From Spirometra erinaceieuropaei (taxonomy: Eukaryota; Platyhelminthes; Cestoda; Diphyllobothriidea; Diphyllobothriidae), in NCBI GenBank assembly GCA_902702965.1, contig CACRXP010001262.1:2373-66372 (forward strand): DNA of 64,000 nucleotides. Reading direction: 5' to 3'. The notes under the pieces were generated by a model. That model was given only the letters and a program-made list of their open reading frames with translations, had not been told where the DNA came from and made no database searches. Below are positions 53,185 through 64,000 of this stretch, one piece after another (within the stretch, counting starts at the first letter, position 1; each line of letters opens with the position of its first letter). The position numbers were made by a program, and so were the translations under genes.

Positions 53185-55084
53185 GTTCAGAGTTTCCCGT
53201 CACACCTTTTGGTCCATGCTATCCCCTTTGGATTGTTCAATCACCTTACTGGTTGATCTGTTTGATATTAGTTAGGCTCTGTTGTTTCATAATCCACTCA
53301 GTGACTGGACCAAATACCAACCAAGCATGAACGGGTTTGAGGATATTAATATTGCTAGGTTCCTCTTATTACTCACATGTCTCAAATTAACTTGTTACCT
53401 TTCCCGGTCCTCAGCGCTGCCGCTAAACCCGTGCTGTCCCTGGTCCACCTAATATGCTTGTAAATCGCTGCGTCCACGCACCTGAATCAGACTTCTACTC
53501 GCGGACGCCGTGAGCCGATCGATATTTCTGTATTTGTTGATTGGGCGCAGCTATACAAAGTTCAGACGCAGGCACGCGTCCCGCGCCGGAGCTAACAGTT
53601 GAAACGGCTGGCACGTCCCCTGAGAACATTTGCTACTACTGCCTGCTGGGCTGTATGTACGCTCTTTTTCCGCGGTAAAGTTCCTCCAGCCAACTCTTCC
53701 TCGCATACTTTAAATGTGAAATCTTCACATGATCGACCATCGTACTCTGTCAGGTGGTGACCCCGGCGTGATCGCTAGGCGCGCTGGGCAAACCAAAAGT
53801 GGCGTGGATAAGCGGTCACGCTGACGATCGTGAGAGCGGACTGCTACAACCACATAAATATACTGGGCTGACGACAATTTATCGAAAGCAAACGTCTGCT
53901 TGCCAGGCAATCTTCTAAAACCCGTACGTCTAAAACTTTCAGAGGGTTGGGCAAAAACTGCCTGCTATTTGCCAAGTTCATTTGCAGAAGTGGAGGCTCT
54001 GATTGGTATCTAGAAGTGCGTGCTTCATGTCCTCCCCTGCCACTTCATTTCATCTCACTTAATATTCTCTGGATTTCTTACTGGGATTATTTTTCGCTCA
54101 TTTGAACTCAAATTCTCTCCGCAATCGGACTTTCCTGCCCTGCCCCGTCCACCCTCTAACATCGACTGCGCGGTTTCCAGATTTACTGATGTAACGATTG
54201 ATTCTACTGCTGTTTATCGATATAAATAGGGAGCTCAGGGGGCGAGAGCCTCATTCCCTTCATAAACTGACTTAAACTGACTAAAGTGACCTATTTGATC
54301 TTTAAAAAAGCCAAACAGGCTAGCCTGACGGTCAGACGTGTCGTCTCGACTAACCCAAATACAGACAAACACGCGTGTCTCCAGACAACCCCAGTCTCAA
54401 TAGTAAGAAAATTCAGACACAAGACACAACTAACCCCGCTGTCACAAGCGCCGAATACAAAGACTCACAGGTTTAACTGGACCCCGTCGAGCGTGACTTG
54501 CTGATTGAATATTTGACACCCTTGCCGGTTGATGACGACAAATAAGCCAGAAAAGGACACATCGGTCTACCTTTTCTACATCGACAGTGCTTTTCAGTTT
54601 ACACTGGAGGCTTCTATGAAAATGGACTTATAGGAGTTAATTTAGAGGGTCCCGTCACGTTTTTTCTTATTCTAAATGCTACTGAATGGGAAGATAACTT
54701 GTATTTTGAATGTATGGGCAGTTAACATTGGCATTTCAGTGGCTCGAGGTGTATTTAAGGCTAGCAAAAACAAGTTACGATGTGCATTCGACGGTCGGCT
54801 GACATGAAAATTCCCGAAAAGTTGTACCGAGAATAGTGACTGCGCAAATACTCAAAAGTGTCCCAAAAATTCCTGACATCGTGGAAGCTTGTGGCATTCG
54901 CAACAGTTCAGAATAGCTTGCTGCTGTTCTTTATTTTCCCCATTTGAATGACGTCCAAACCATCAACGTCTTTGGCCTCGTGAACTCCCTAGGGACGCTT
55001 AGATGACGCGTGACTGTGTCAGCAGCTTAAATTATGGGAGACCGTAGGCACTAATACTATCAGGCCAGGCTCCGAATAGAAACA
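53185..55084. other. No gene recognised; possible solo LTR at about 53480-53715
   Basis: The stretch at 53480-53715 shares GAGCCGATCGATATTT, TTGATTGGG and a CTACTACTGCCTGC...GTATGTACGCTC module with 29090-29345. The remainder has only short frames (for example 54286-54504) without motifs. Confidence 0.35.
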
Positions 55085-56079
55085 GAGTAGGTGGGCTAAC
55101 TCATTAAATGTCAACCGAAATCCCGAAATGCGTTTTCGTTTCGGAAAGATTAGTTAAATAGGGTTGTAAAATTGATCATCGTTCAGCATAATTCTTTAAT
55201 AATTCAGTTACCTCAGGATGTCGGCTTTCGAACGAACTTCTTTCCGGCTGCATGCTAAAACTATACTCTGTAAAGAATGACTACTTAATTAGCAGGCATT
55301 TTTCTCATAGATTGTCGATGCCCTTTTACCTTCAATTATATTTCATAGAAAACATGCATAAAACATTCATTCTTTTGCTCATTCGGTAGAAAATTACGTC
55401 TTCTTCCAATTTTATACCCGAAAGAAGGGTATGATTCGGTTTTAAAAATCTTTCCCAATTCCCGAATAATTCTGAACCCCCGGCCTGCCGTTACACTTGC
55501 ATTCAGGGTTTCCAATCGACAAGCCATACAGCATCCGCGTACGGAAAACTCTACATTTCTCTATGGTATTAAGAAGAGACCATATGGGTTTCATAAAATT
55601 TGGCAGTGGATTTGAGCCATATTATTAACTTTACAAGCCACATTGGTAAATGCCGAGACATTATGTTTTATGAACGGTCATTTCAAGGTATTAGAAAATT
55701 TCACAATTAGAAAGGTTATTAAAACCGAATTATACCCTTCTTTCGGGTATAAAATTGGAAGAAGACGTAATTTTCTACCGAATGGGCAAAAGAATGGATA
55801 TTTTTATGCACGTTTTCCATGAAATATGATTGAATGTATAAAGGCATCGAAAATCAGTGAGAAAAGGTATGTTGCATATGTGGTCATTTTTTACAGAGTA
55901 TAGTCCTTGCATGAAGGCAGACAGAGGCTCGTTCGAAAGCCGGCATTCTGAGGTAAATGTTATGTTATAGAATTATGCTGCATGATGGTTATTTTTACAA
56001 CCCTATTTAATTAACCTTTCGGAAACGAAAAAGCATTTCGGAATTTCGGTTGACCTTTCATGAGTTCACCCACCTACTG
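55085..56079. mobile_element. Complete AT-rich fold-back element, about 995 bp
   Basis: Arms of roughly 400 bp are inverted copies. The left begins AGTAGGTGGGCTAACTCATT and continues TCAACCGAAAT, TTTTCGTTTCGGAAAG, AATAGGGTTGTAAAA, CCTCAGGATGTCGGCTTTCG. The right ends with the inverse of each. A second inverted pair near the centre (ACGTCTTCTTCCAATTTTAT with ATAAAATTGGAAGAAGACGT) extends the hairpin. No coding potential. Target duplications are not obvious. At least six other copies lie in this window, and two of them host PLE insertions. Confidence 0.75.
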
Positions 56080-56319
56080 TAGATGTTGGACGCAAGCTGA
56101 GAGGATACACCGAGACTAGAGGGCAAGTTAGCAGCCGGACGAGAGAACACGCCCAGCGACGCGAGAGCAGCGTCCCGAGGAAAGGCGTGGGGCAATCGCA
56201 GCGCCTTTAATGGGGACATGTCTGTGCCGGCCTTGACCTTGACTGGCTGGTTTAGATAGCTGTGATTGGTCGCGTGCCGGACTGCTCGTGCAAGTACGCA
56301 CGAGAGGCGGAGCGCTGCA

Positions 56320-57190
56320 AAGACGCCAGGCCTCGTCGAACTTGAAGGTGTGGCCGGGTCCCGTCGAGTGAGCTGTCACGTTGGAGGTGGAATTCGCGTC
56401 GGGAGTAATCTTCCACCTTCTTCGACGTAACTGCTCTGCCCACAACCGAACCAGATTCGGTAAACGACTTCAAGCGTTTCTTTCCATGGCAAGGTAGGTC
56501 TCTCACCCTAATGGTTGTCCCCGGTCTGTGTGCAACCCCAGGCCAAAGAGACGTGAGAAGCCGACTGAATATTGCCAAGACCTTCTTGAAGTATAGGCCC
56601 AATTTTTGGACAGGTGATGCTTGGTTGTTCGTGTCGACTTTGTTTGCACCGATTGACGAAGTTGCGTGGGTAGCCATCAGCTCTCAATACAGAAACTTTG
56701 TATTCCTGTTAACGACATTTTGTCTAGACGCGTCGGGTAACCTTCAGTGTGGTGACAATACTTTCGACGCACGCTTTTGCAACATGTCTCTGTCTAGTGC
56801 ATACTTACACATAAATCACTGTCTGACATCGTGAGGCTCTGATTGACGTTCATCGTCGCGCCCAGCCAATCCCTGTCACCGAGGTTCCATGTGACCAATC
56901 AGATTCCTACAAACTAATCCAGACGCCTGCTCCAACGTCGCCGAACGCGCGTCTAAAGTTTGGCTGCTAATCTGCTCAAAATTCCTATCATTCGCTCTGT
57001 ATAGAACTAAAATTCTCCTCCGGTTGGCGTCTATCTTCTCTTCCTACTCGGTACCACATCAGATGGTCGTAGTATTTGGAGTCCGCCCATAACAGCACTC
57101 TTTCGAAAGTGCGTTTGTGAGTGAACTTATTGTTGAACCTCCCTACTAGCATCGTATTTGCCGCTTTCCAGTATCACCTATGCGACCGCC
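56320..57190 (-). pseudogene. PLE linker and endonuclease remnant, interrupted
   Basis: On the minus strand the RT end (RKAANTML then FNNKFTHKRTFERVLL in shifted frames, 57070-57190) is followed at 56320-56700 by FKKVLAIFSRLLTSLWPGVA, the VVY-type segment as TESGSVVG in a shifted frame, and STGPGHTFKFDEA. The middle (about 56840-57060) is foreign and resembles the possible LTRs at 29090 and 53480. Confidence 0.65.
56840..57060 (-). repeat. Possible solo LTR inside a PLE
   Basis: It separates two co-linear PLE pieces and carries GCTCTGTATAGAACTAAAAT, like the end of the other LTR-like repeats. No duplication was found at its borders and orientation is uncertain. Confidence 0.3.
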
Positions 57191-57899
57191 ATCTTTCTCT
57201 ACGTATGGATCAGAAAATGAACCCGAAAGGTCACGCGAACAGGCTGCTTTTTCCAACGATCGAGTTTACTTCTCAGAAAACGCATCTTTCGAAACTATGA
57301 ATGGCGTCCGTGGTTTTATTTTCAAACCAACACCCCCACCAAGCATGATTAATGAACTTGGTACAATGTGCTCGGCAATTATACTGCATTCTCGGATGAT
57401 AGTCTGCCCCAAATATTCCACGGTCTTCGGTTTGACCTTTTACACCCTGCCTTTAAGTCAGCTCTAAATGAAGGCACCAAAGGGGGGTGAGATCATGAAC
57501 ACTCCCCTGTCAATCTAGTGGCTGTCGAAGCCGTGACTGAGGCATCTGTATACGAAATAGGCATGTTGTGGGACGACCTCGTTCTGCTGAAACCAAGCAT
57601 GGTCATGTATCCCCAGATGACCAAACGTGGGATCAAGTTTTTGTGATTACAACTGACTAATGGACTGTTCTATGATTGACGATAAGTTAGTTGGCTTCGG
57701 CAGTAGTCTCACTTGAAACGTTTCGATCAAAAAGGACCTAATCACCTATGCTTCTACAATACCAGACTAAGCTATGACCTTCGGAGCATCCTGCCAGCGA
57801 CTTGGAACAAAATGACGACTCCCTCCCAGTTAGCCCGACTTAACAAATCCAAGCTCCCACCACCCAGTTATTGCAGGGTCTTGTTTCTGCGACTCTAGT
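57191..57899. other. No gene recognised
   Basis: Frames at 57180-57467 and 57713-57898 are not identified. The latter may be decayed Gypsy sequence upstream of RT. Confidence 0.35.
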
Positions 57900-58136
57900 C
57901 GAGGATCGTCTGTCAGTCGGAAGACCCTTAGGACTCTTCAGTGCATATCCTGCCAAGGATCATCCGTGGAGATCAGTATCATCAGTGTGATTATCGAAAC
58001 ATGAATGACTCTACCATCCTGTACAGGTGCGTCGTTTCTTCTCTGCCGGATCTCTCTGAGCCTTATTTGGAAGGTTCCTCTTCTCCAAGACCAGTCAGTT
58101 TCGGTCTACCATCAAGTCTACATCACGTCGGAGGAA

Positions 58137-58338
58137 NNNNNNNNNNNNNNNNNNNNNNNNNNNNNNNNNNNNNNNNNNNNNNNNNNNNNNNNNNNNNNNN
58201 NNNNNNNNNNNNNNNNNNNNNNNNNNNNNNNNNNNNNNNNNNNNNNNNNNNNNNNNNNNNNNNNNNNNNNNNNNNNNNNNNNNNNNNNNNNNNNNNNNNN
58301 NNNNNNNNNNNNNNNNNNNNNNNNNNNNNNNNNNNNNN
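58137..58338. other. Assembly gap (202 N)
   Basis: Undetermined bases within the Gypsy RT. The RT homology continues on both sides, which suggests the gap size is roughly right. Confidence 0.99.
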
Positions 58339-59379
58339 CGCATGCTGTTTGGACTCTACACTAACTTCCAAATATTACAGAGCTTCGTACACAGAGTGCT
58401 CTAGCACCTATCCTTCGCCCGCGCCTCAGTGGTTACCAGGCAGAATCTCAAGACACACATGAAACATACCGTCGCTGTGTTTGACCATTCTAAGCAATTC
58501 GACATCGGCGTAAGTCCCTCAGTGCGCCTTTGATGTCCCCTCATCCCAGTTTGCCGAGTACGCCGCAGACTCAGCCAGCATGCAATTTTTTACTTTGAAA
58601 GTCGCTGACTTATCTCCTCTCACATCCAGTTGTCAATTAAAGTTGTTTCTGGGAATTGAGAACCGCTGTAGGTTCCTCCCGAACGGTGCTGGTACCATCC
58701 GGTAGAGCAAAAACCTCCTCCCGAGTCCTGAATGTGCTTTCGAACTTTCCGCGGACGCTCTCATTGCATTCGAAAGTTGAAGGTCACCTTGACCGACTCC
58801 ACCCTCCTGATCCATTTTGCTTCCAATGCACCGCCACCCCCTTCACCTCATGATCCATGTCTTCGATGTAAATATTGTCACGTTAATGCAGAACCATCCC
58901 ACGGCTAATGTCATCGTTGACCCCTCGTCGTCTACCTAACCGTTAAGCACTCCGGGCGTTTCCTCGAGGACAGGGACTTTGTCGTTCTCATTGAAAACAA
59001 GTCCCTTGCACTAGCTCTCAGGTACTACTCTGACAATGTCAATTCACGGAACTTTCATCAACTGGACTACATCTCCTAGCTAATCATACCAAACTCCGTA
59101 TAGGTAAAATACGGCTTGAACCGGCTGACGTTTCGTATGGACTCTCTGTTCCTCACCTTTAATTTTTATGGATTCGGATTAACTGTCGGGACTGCATAAC
59201 AGCGTCCCCTTCTTCGTGCGACGAGGGCATCACCGGCCTATAACTTCGTGTCCACCATCATTCTCTATGATGTCTCCCACACCGTCACTTTGCCGAACCG
59301 TCCTTCCCCTATTTGCCGGCCAACAGATAACTTGATCTCCGGTGTTTGATGTGATATGCACAGAGGCCTGAAGGTCGCC

Positions 59380-59890
59380 ACCAGAGGACTGGAACATCAA
59401 CACCACCGGCGATATGGCATTCTCTGCCATGCATCAAGGGCTTTTCAGAAGCGACCGAGCGCATTGTTGCGGAGCTAGTTGTTGGGAATGCACACCGCCC
59501 CAAAGCCACCATGCGCAATAGAATCATGAAAATCAAAGACCAGTTAAAGCCTGAAGAGCAATCTGGAGTAGTGTATCGCATTCCGTGTCAAATGTGTCCT
59601 TGTAACTACACAGGACAGACTGGACGCATGCTCGCATCGCGCATACACGAACAGTAGCTGGCTGTGCGACGAGGCGATGCATTATCACAAGTGGCCGTCC
59701 ACACCTGCGAAATGGGTCACGAGTTTAACTTCACAGCCACCAAAATAGTCGCCCACGCCGGAAACAAAACAGGCCGAGAATTGATTGAAGCCTGGGCCTC
59801 GGATGAGAACTCGGTCAATCGATTTATCGATCTGGCGCCGACGTACAGAGCTCTGCGTAGTCACCTCCAGTCTTGCGTCGTCGGCCGATG
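59380..59890 (+). pseudogene. PLE GIY-YIG endonuclease, one stop and one frameshift
   Basis: QSGVVYRIPCQMCPCNYTGQ, TGRMLASRIHEQ, stop, LAVRRGDALSQVAVHTCEMG, EFNFTATKIVAHAGNKTG and REL-IEAWASDENSVNRFIDL end at TGA 59889-59891. The catalytic R, E and N positions are kept, while His of the HEH segment is followed by Q-stop. It is close in sequence to 13815-14434 and preserves CGACGA where that copy has two stops. Confidence 0.8.
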
Positions 59891-59936
59891 ATTGACCTAC
59901 ATGCCTTATAATTGTGGCTTGTTCTGTTGCTGCTAC

Positions 59937-59980
59937 TATCTCTGACGACGGACTCCTGTACGAATCTGAAAGCTCAGGAC
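59937..59980 (+). ncRNA. Minimal hammerhead ribozyme (AGCU stem III)
   Basis: CTGACGA (59942-59948), one C, GGACTC with GAATCT (one mismatch relative to 14442-14485), GAAAGCTC (59968-59975), AGGAC. The core is intact and stem II is slightly weakened. Confidence 0.7.
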
Positions 59981-60860
59981 AATAAACAAAGTGTTCCGGT
60001 GCTCGACTCCTCTTCTTCACCTGAAGGTCTGTACACGGAAACGTCACGGTTGTAAGCGGAGTAGGGTTCAGAGGCACAGCCAGGCACCGTAGAATTCAAG
60101 TCAAATCCTGCAGGCCCTCAGCCTCCGTTCAGCGGCTCTTCCTGCTGTTTCACCGGGGTGGGCCGATTCATCCGGTAACCGGGAGTCAAGTTGCCAAGGC
60201 TTTAACGCTGACAGTTCCCCGTCGTTAGGTTGCCATCCTCAATGACGCATCAACCATCACGACTGACCGTGGTGCTCAATATGAGCCTCACCTGGCCCTC
60301 CATTCCCCTATCCTTTTCGACTGCACGCGGATTCGGACGACGGCCTATCACCTGACTGCAAACGTTATGATCAAGCGGTTTCACCGCCTGCTTAATGTAT
60401 CCCCACGTGCTGTGGTAGATCTGGGAAGCTGGATGGAGTACCATTCACTGGTTCTGTTAAGACCTCCACTCTGTGAGGGCCTACTCCCAAGTCGGACCTT
60501 GTCCGCTGCATGGTTGAACCAGTGATAGGCACCACCATCCAGTCCCTAGGTGAGGAATTTGTGTAAACCTTCCTTGGTGCCAGCACCGCCCCAGCTAACT
60601 TCCTTCTCGTCCAATTCTTTTTGACCCTCCTGCGGCTTCGCCAGAGTCGTCTGTCCCTAAGTCCTACCTCAAGAATGACCTCGTGACCCTCACTCACATC
60701 CTTCTTGAATGTGACCGGGGTACTAACCCCTTCGACCTCTGCATGACGGCCCCTTCAGGGTGATCTGATGAGATTCAAAGACGTTCCACAGCAATCATGC
60801 TGGTAACTCAACACGCCGTGGACGTCATGCCCATTTTCCTGGTCATCTTGTTATTTATGC

Positions 60861-61107
60861 AGTCAGATGTGGTTATGTGGCCGCACCTGAGGTAAACAAA
60901 CCCCAAACACCTGTAATACGGGACCGGTGGTAATAGGGGCTTTTACACGTGGGGCCAGGGAACGCACAGACGATGAGGTCAAGTAATTGTATGCAAAAGA
61001 AAAGCTATTGGCAATGCGCGGTTGTACTCTGAGTGACTGAGAAATAGTTACGCTAACCCCTAACTGTATTGTGTCCATCAGGTGCGGCTACATAACCACA
61101 TCTAGCC
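60861..61107. mobile_element. hAT-like MITE, 247 bp, with 8-bp target duplication
   Basis: ATTTATGC flanks it exactly (60853-60860 and 61108-61115). Thirty-base inverted ends match at 26 positions (AGTCAGATGTGGTTATGTGG... and GGCTAGATGTGGTTATGTAG...). The interior begins with the ACACCTGTAATACGGGACCG block shared with 17533-18709. Confidence 0.8.
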
Positions 61108-61115
61108 ATTTATGC

Positions 61116-62525
61116 TTTTGAACGTGAACAAATCCCTCGGCATCGTTTTACACCGCCTTCGATGTCGAAGGAGGGTAATGCGGCAGTCTATTCCCCCATC
61201 GCGAGAGCCCCTTTCGTTCATTCCAAACGCCTGGTCAGTTAGGTCTACGACGGTTTTCAAGCTCTATGTTTCTCTATTTCAGCCTGTTAAAATGTGATTA
61301 ATAATCTTTAGAATCATTTTTGTCCCTTTAGGGAACTGGCTATTTACTTTTTGATTTAGTTTCTGTTCTTTTTTGTATATTCCTTTGGAAGGTTCCTTTT
61401 TGGTTGTTCGAAGACAGACCCACTTTTATTTGCGTTGGTCTCTATAAATAGAGCCACCAAAACCATTTTTTTGTCTTGGCTCCCTTGGGGATGCTGCCCA
61501 ATCAGGTTCTAGCATCTCCATCCAGGCAGCGATTGGCTGATTCAAGTCTGCTTAAGCCACCTTTCCCCCTCCATCTGCCTCGTCAATGTGGGCTGTGATT
61601 TCGGTCACCTTCGATGTCCAGGCCGCGCTGCAAATGCCTGCATCAGCGCTACACCGGTCGTTAATTTGGCCTTCACTGATTGGTTGTAAATGAGCATGGC
61701 TCATTTGCACGCCCACATTTCCCACCGGCGCTGCCGCCACAATAGCTGCAGCCGGTCCTCAGCATAACTCTTAGCTGAGTGTATGCATCCTATTCTGCTT
61801 ATCGACAATTTCGATTTGGAAAATTAGCTACCGTCGGCTATTATACTGCAACAGACCATTCTAAAACGCCTGCCACAAACGTGGTACGTGGACCGCGTTT
61901 GTGAGCAGTGCTCAGGCAGTAGTGGAAAAGGAGTAGTGCGGGTAGCACGTAGGCTTTATTCAGCGTGGCCTTGGAAACTTCTATGGATCATGAGGAGCTC
62001 TGTGTCTTCGCAGCAGCCCCTAGGCATTGTTCTATCGATAAGTATTTGCTAGTGGACGTAGACACAATGTAAAATTTAAAGTTGGCTGCCCAACGAATTG
62101 GGACTCTCGTTCATTGACCGACCCATGCACCGCTACATGCCAGGTCTTTCTGGAGAGGAGCAAGATTCATGTCGCACAGGACAAAATATATCATCCGCTA
62201 ACAAAAAGCGGTTCAAAAAGCCACTTCGAGCCGATCAGTCGCATATACTAGAAAAAAGACGAAAATACCGAATATCCCCGAGGAACCCTGGTGTAGACTG
62301 GCAATCCAGTTTATGCGGCGCTCATAACAGGCACTTAGAAAGACCCATTGGAGAGAAAATTACCGACCCAATTTACTGTATTATTAACCATACAACAGGA
62401 CTGAAGTTTTTCCACCAGGCGTCCATGGTTAGCCGTCGGATGCTTTGCTGAGAAAAGGCAAGGCGCTTTCGACACGTCCAGACTGGTTAAGCATCTTGCC
62501 AAAGTAGTCTACCTTGTAAGTATTC
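61116..62525. other. No gene recognised
   Basis: The frame at 62098-62451 (117 codons) is anonymous. The stretch at about 61640-61800 weakly resembles the possible LTR repeats. Confidence 0.35.
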
Positions 62526-62529
62526 GCAG

Positions 62530-62980
62530 CAAGGTTATGAAAATTAAAGACCGGTTAAGTCCGAGAAGAAATCTGGGGTGCTGTATTGCATCCCGTGCCT
62601 AAACTGTCTTCGTAACTACACAGGTTAGACTGCACACATGGTCGGATCGCGCGTACATGAACATAAGCTGACTTTGAGACGAGACGACGAATTATGACAA
62701 GTGGTTGCCTACTTGTCATGAATTTAACATCGCAACCTCCAAAATAATCGCCCACGACGGAAACAAAACAGACCGGGAATTGCTTGAAGCCCGGACCTCG
62801 GATGAGATCTCTGTCAGCCGATTTATCGATCTGGCGCCGCTATACAAAGCCCTGAGCAGTCACCTCCAGTCCTGCGGCATCGATCGTAACTGCCGCCCCG
62901 TAACTGTCACTCGTTGCTATTGCTTTGACGATGAACTCCTGCACGAGTTCGGAAGATCACATCAATTAACAAACTCTTCG
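62530..62980 (+). pseudogene. PLE endonuclease and hammerhead remnant (AGCU lineage)
   Basis: KVMKIKDRLS, a damaged VVY region, NYTG-like codons, then HEFNIATSKIIAHDGNKTDR, EISVSRFIDLAPLYKALSSH. The ribozyme area at 62922-62966 reads TTGACGATGAACTCCTGCACGAGTTCGGAAGATCAC. The core begins TTG and GAAAGCTC has become GGAAGATC, so it is inactive. Confidence 0.7.
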
Positions 62981-63154
62981 TGCTCAAACAGTCATACATA
63001 CACCTTGAACCCGAGCTTTCGCCTCCATTTGTGGTTTTTTTCATTTCAAGCTCAGCGTTGTGAATGCTGGCAATATGATAAATCCAGAAATGTACGATGG
63101 GAAGGATGAGGCGTAGCTAACAAACAGTTCGGAAGAATTAAATACGACCTTTGG

Positions 63155-63205
63155 AACGAGACATTTATTCGCCTCACGTTTCGGAATGTGGCTCTTGGTT
63201 TTTAT
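63155..63205 (-). ncRNA. Truncated PLE hammerhead half (ACGU lineage)
   Basis: The minus strand reads CATTCCGAAACGTGAGGCGAAT then AAATGTCTCGTTCCA. It keeps GAAACGT and the terminal module; the other half is absent. Confidence 0.45.
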
Positions 63206-63639
63206 TGGCAATCTCTCTGGGTGCGACGCACTCCACTTGACTTGATGGGAACAGTTATCCTTCGAGAGTCGTCCGTCTATGTGCGGATTCGGTTTCTGTA
63301 CAGGTGTCTCGGCATTATCATGCTGTCGAAATGTGTTTCCCACGAATCCCCTGTAAAAAGAGAGCTATCGAGACGCACGAGTTTTCAACATAACAAACGA
63401 AGTATTCGGGATCGCCACTCGAGACCTCGCAAGTACCGCCAGAGGATTGACTAAGAGAAGACCAGATGCTGCAGGTTCATGAGCGAGAACGATATAAGAC
63501 TGTCTAAGCAGAGGGTGACTGAACGAGTCTGCGTGCACTGAACGATATACTGCACAGCACTGATGAAACGTCATCCGAAAACGACAAACTGGTATACAAC
63601 CCCCCCCCCAAAAAAAAAACTTCTTGACGTTCCCATTTA

Positions 63640-63745
63640 CCACGAAGATTGTGGTGGCCTAAGAACCAGTTGTCAGGAAAGCAGCACGTACGACGCAAGC
63701 ACTGAGCTTCAACAGCAGCCAGCCAATCAGCCACAAATACAGTTA
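63640..63745 (+). pseudogene. PLE RT C-terminal block fragment
   Basis: VPIYHEDCGGLRT, then after a frameshift RKAARTTQALSFNSSQPISH and K, the RK-T...LNF-S-HP-SHK motif. A C-run and A-run precede it at about 63600-63618. Confidence 0.65.
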
Positions 63746-63850
63746 AGTATAATTCAGTATGTATAAGGGGTATAGGCAGAGCCTTGTAAAACCCTATTTA
63801 CAGATAGACGTTTGAAAAAAATGCAGATAGTTACATAACAGTTATGCCAG

Positions 63851-64000
63851 TCATTGATATCGCGTAAATGTTTGACCATCACCCATAAATTTATCTAGTC
63901 TTCTTTTGGAGGTCTCAAAGTTTTCCGCTAAGACAACGGAGTTCGGTAATTTGTTCCATCCTTCAACCAGACGGTGGGAGAAGAACTTGGCCTGCAATTC
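63851..64000 (-). pseudogene. CR1-type non-LTR reverse transcriptase, C-terminus, cut by window edge
   Basis: Fifty codons are open to the window end on the minus strand and close at TGA (63851-63853). The peptide KFFSHRLVEGWNKLPNSVVL, then AENFETSKRRLDKFMGDG is the FFS-R-V--WN-LP--VV-A---FK--LDK signature that ends many CR1/jockey-type RTs. The upstream RT lies outside the window, so whether the copy is intact is unknown. About 80 bp to its left is 3' untranslated sequence. Confidence 0.8.

Larger units (their letters stand above)
59377..60020 (+). mobile_element. 5'-truncated PLE (AGCU lineage) inside the Gypsy remnant, 9-bp target duplication
   Basis: CTGAAGGTC occurs at 59368-59376 and 60021-60029. 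The element starts within the linker, 96 nt shorter than the relative at 13784-14530, and runs through the endonuclease, hammerhead and CTCTTCTTCAC end. Confidence 0.8.
57900..60810 (+). pseudogene. Gypsy-type LTR retrotransposon pol remnant (RT, RNase H, integrase)
   Basis: Order and content follow Gypsy pol. RT: DSSVHILPRIIRG, CDYRNMND and ALFGRFLFSKTSQ before the gap, RMLFGLYTNFQILQSFVHRV after it. RNase H: VKHSGRFLEDRDFVVLIENK, SLALALRYYSDNV, QLDYIS (58930-59085). Then ILYDVSH and LPNRPSPICRPTD (to about 59340). Integrase core: STITTDRGAQYEPHLAL (catalytic Asp codon at 60265) and RIRTTAYHLTANVMIKRFHR. The catalytic Glu position is Lys (codon 60373-60375), the RT catalytic box is eroded, and there are several frameshifts and stops (for example TAG at 60226). 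A PLE at 59377-60020 splits it. No LTRs were found. Confidence 0.8.

Noticed and set aside
59105..59140. GACGTTTCGTATGG as an inverted hammerhead
   Set aside because: It has GAAACGTC on the minus strand, but no CTGANGA partner and no stem II.
60030..60050. CTGAAGG...GGAAACGTCACGG as another hammerhead
   Set aside because: The core has G where A is required, no stem II can be drawn, and the CTGAAGG part is the PLE target duplication.
1..64000. CRISPR array, bacterial operons or prophage
   Set aside because: There are no regularly spaced repeats, no ribosome-binding-site-led gene clusters, and the content is eukaryotic retroelements.

Overview
This is eukaryotic, non-coding, heavily repetitive DNA with only one stretch that looks like a host-gene exon. 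Every long reading frame I could identify belongs to a retroelement, and most carry stops and frameshifts. There are three assembly gaps (11820-11876, 22306-23010, 58137-58338). The mixture fits a large, repeat-rich invertebrate genome: Penelope-like elements (PLEs) with GIY-YIG endonuclease, hammerhead ribozymes, a Schistosoma-alpha-like hammerhead repeat, a tRNA-derived SINE, CR1-type and other non-LTR remnants, and a Gypsy-type LTR element. I lean towards a flatworm, possibly a diphyllobothriidean tapeworm. That is inference from the element repertoire, not proof.

Layout. 1-8.3 kb: a head-to-head SINE pair, a hammerhead-bearing repeat, a non-LTR reverse transcriptase remnant (3680-4749), a PLE fragment and dispersed repeats. 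8309-8641: a probable terminal coding exon, rich in Q, S and P. 8.8-20.3 kb: PLE fragments, two PLEs nested in AT-rich fold-back elements (11410-12179 and 13784-14530), a 1.18-kb hAT-like non-autonomous transposon inside a PLE (17533-18709) and a CR1-type endonuclease remnant. 20.3-35 kb: MITE families, fold-back elements, and a PLE inside a SINE with a 61-bp direct duplication (31883-32527). 35-46 kb: PLE remnants of several lineages on both strands. 46-57 kb: sparse region with the best-preserved PLE (51869-53172) and a complete fold-back element (55085-56079). 57.9-60.8 kb: a Gypsy pol remnant interrupted by a PLE (59377-60020). 60.9-64 kb: a second hAT-like MITE, PLE fragments and the C-terminus of a CR1-type reverse transcriptase at the window edge.

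The most interesting theme is a set of PLE lineages that end in minimal hammerhead ribozymes. In many copies an endonuclease-only remnant lies between inverted hammerhead-bearing arms and is flanked by 9-13 bp target duplications. The ribozymes differ in sequence, but each keeps a self-complementary 4-nt stem III (ACGU, AGCU or AAUU), as expected if they work as dimers. A separate three-copy family carries a classic type-I hammerhead with a long stem II. All coordinates were read by eye, so repeat borders without a quoted target duplication are approximate.
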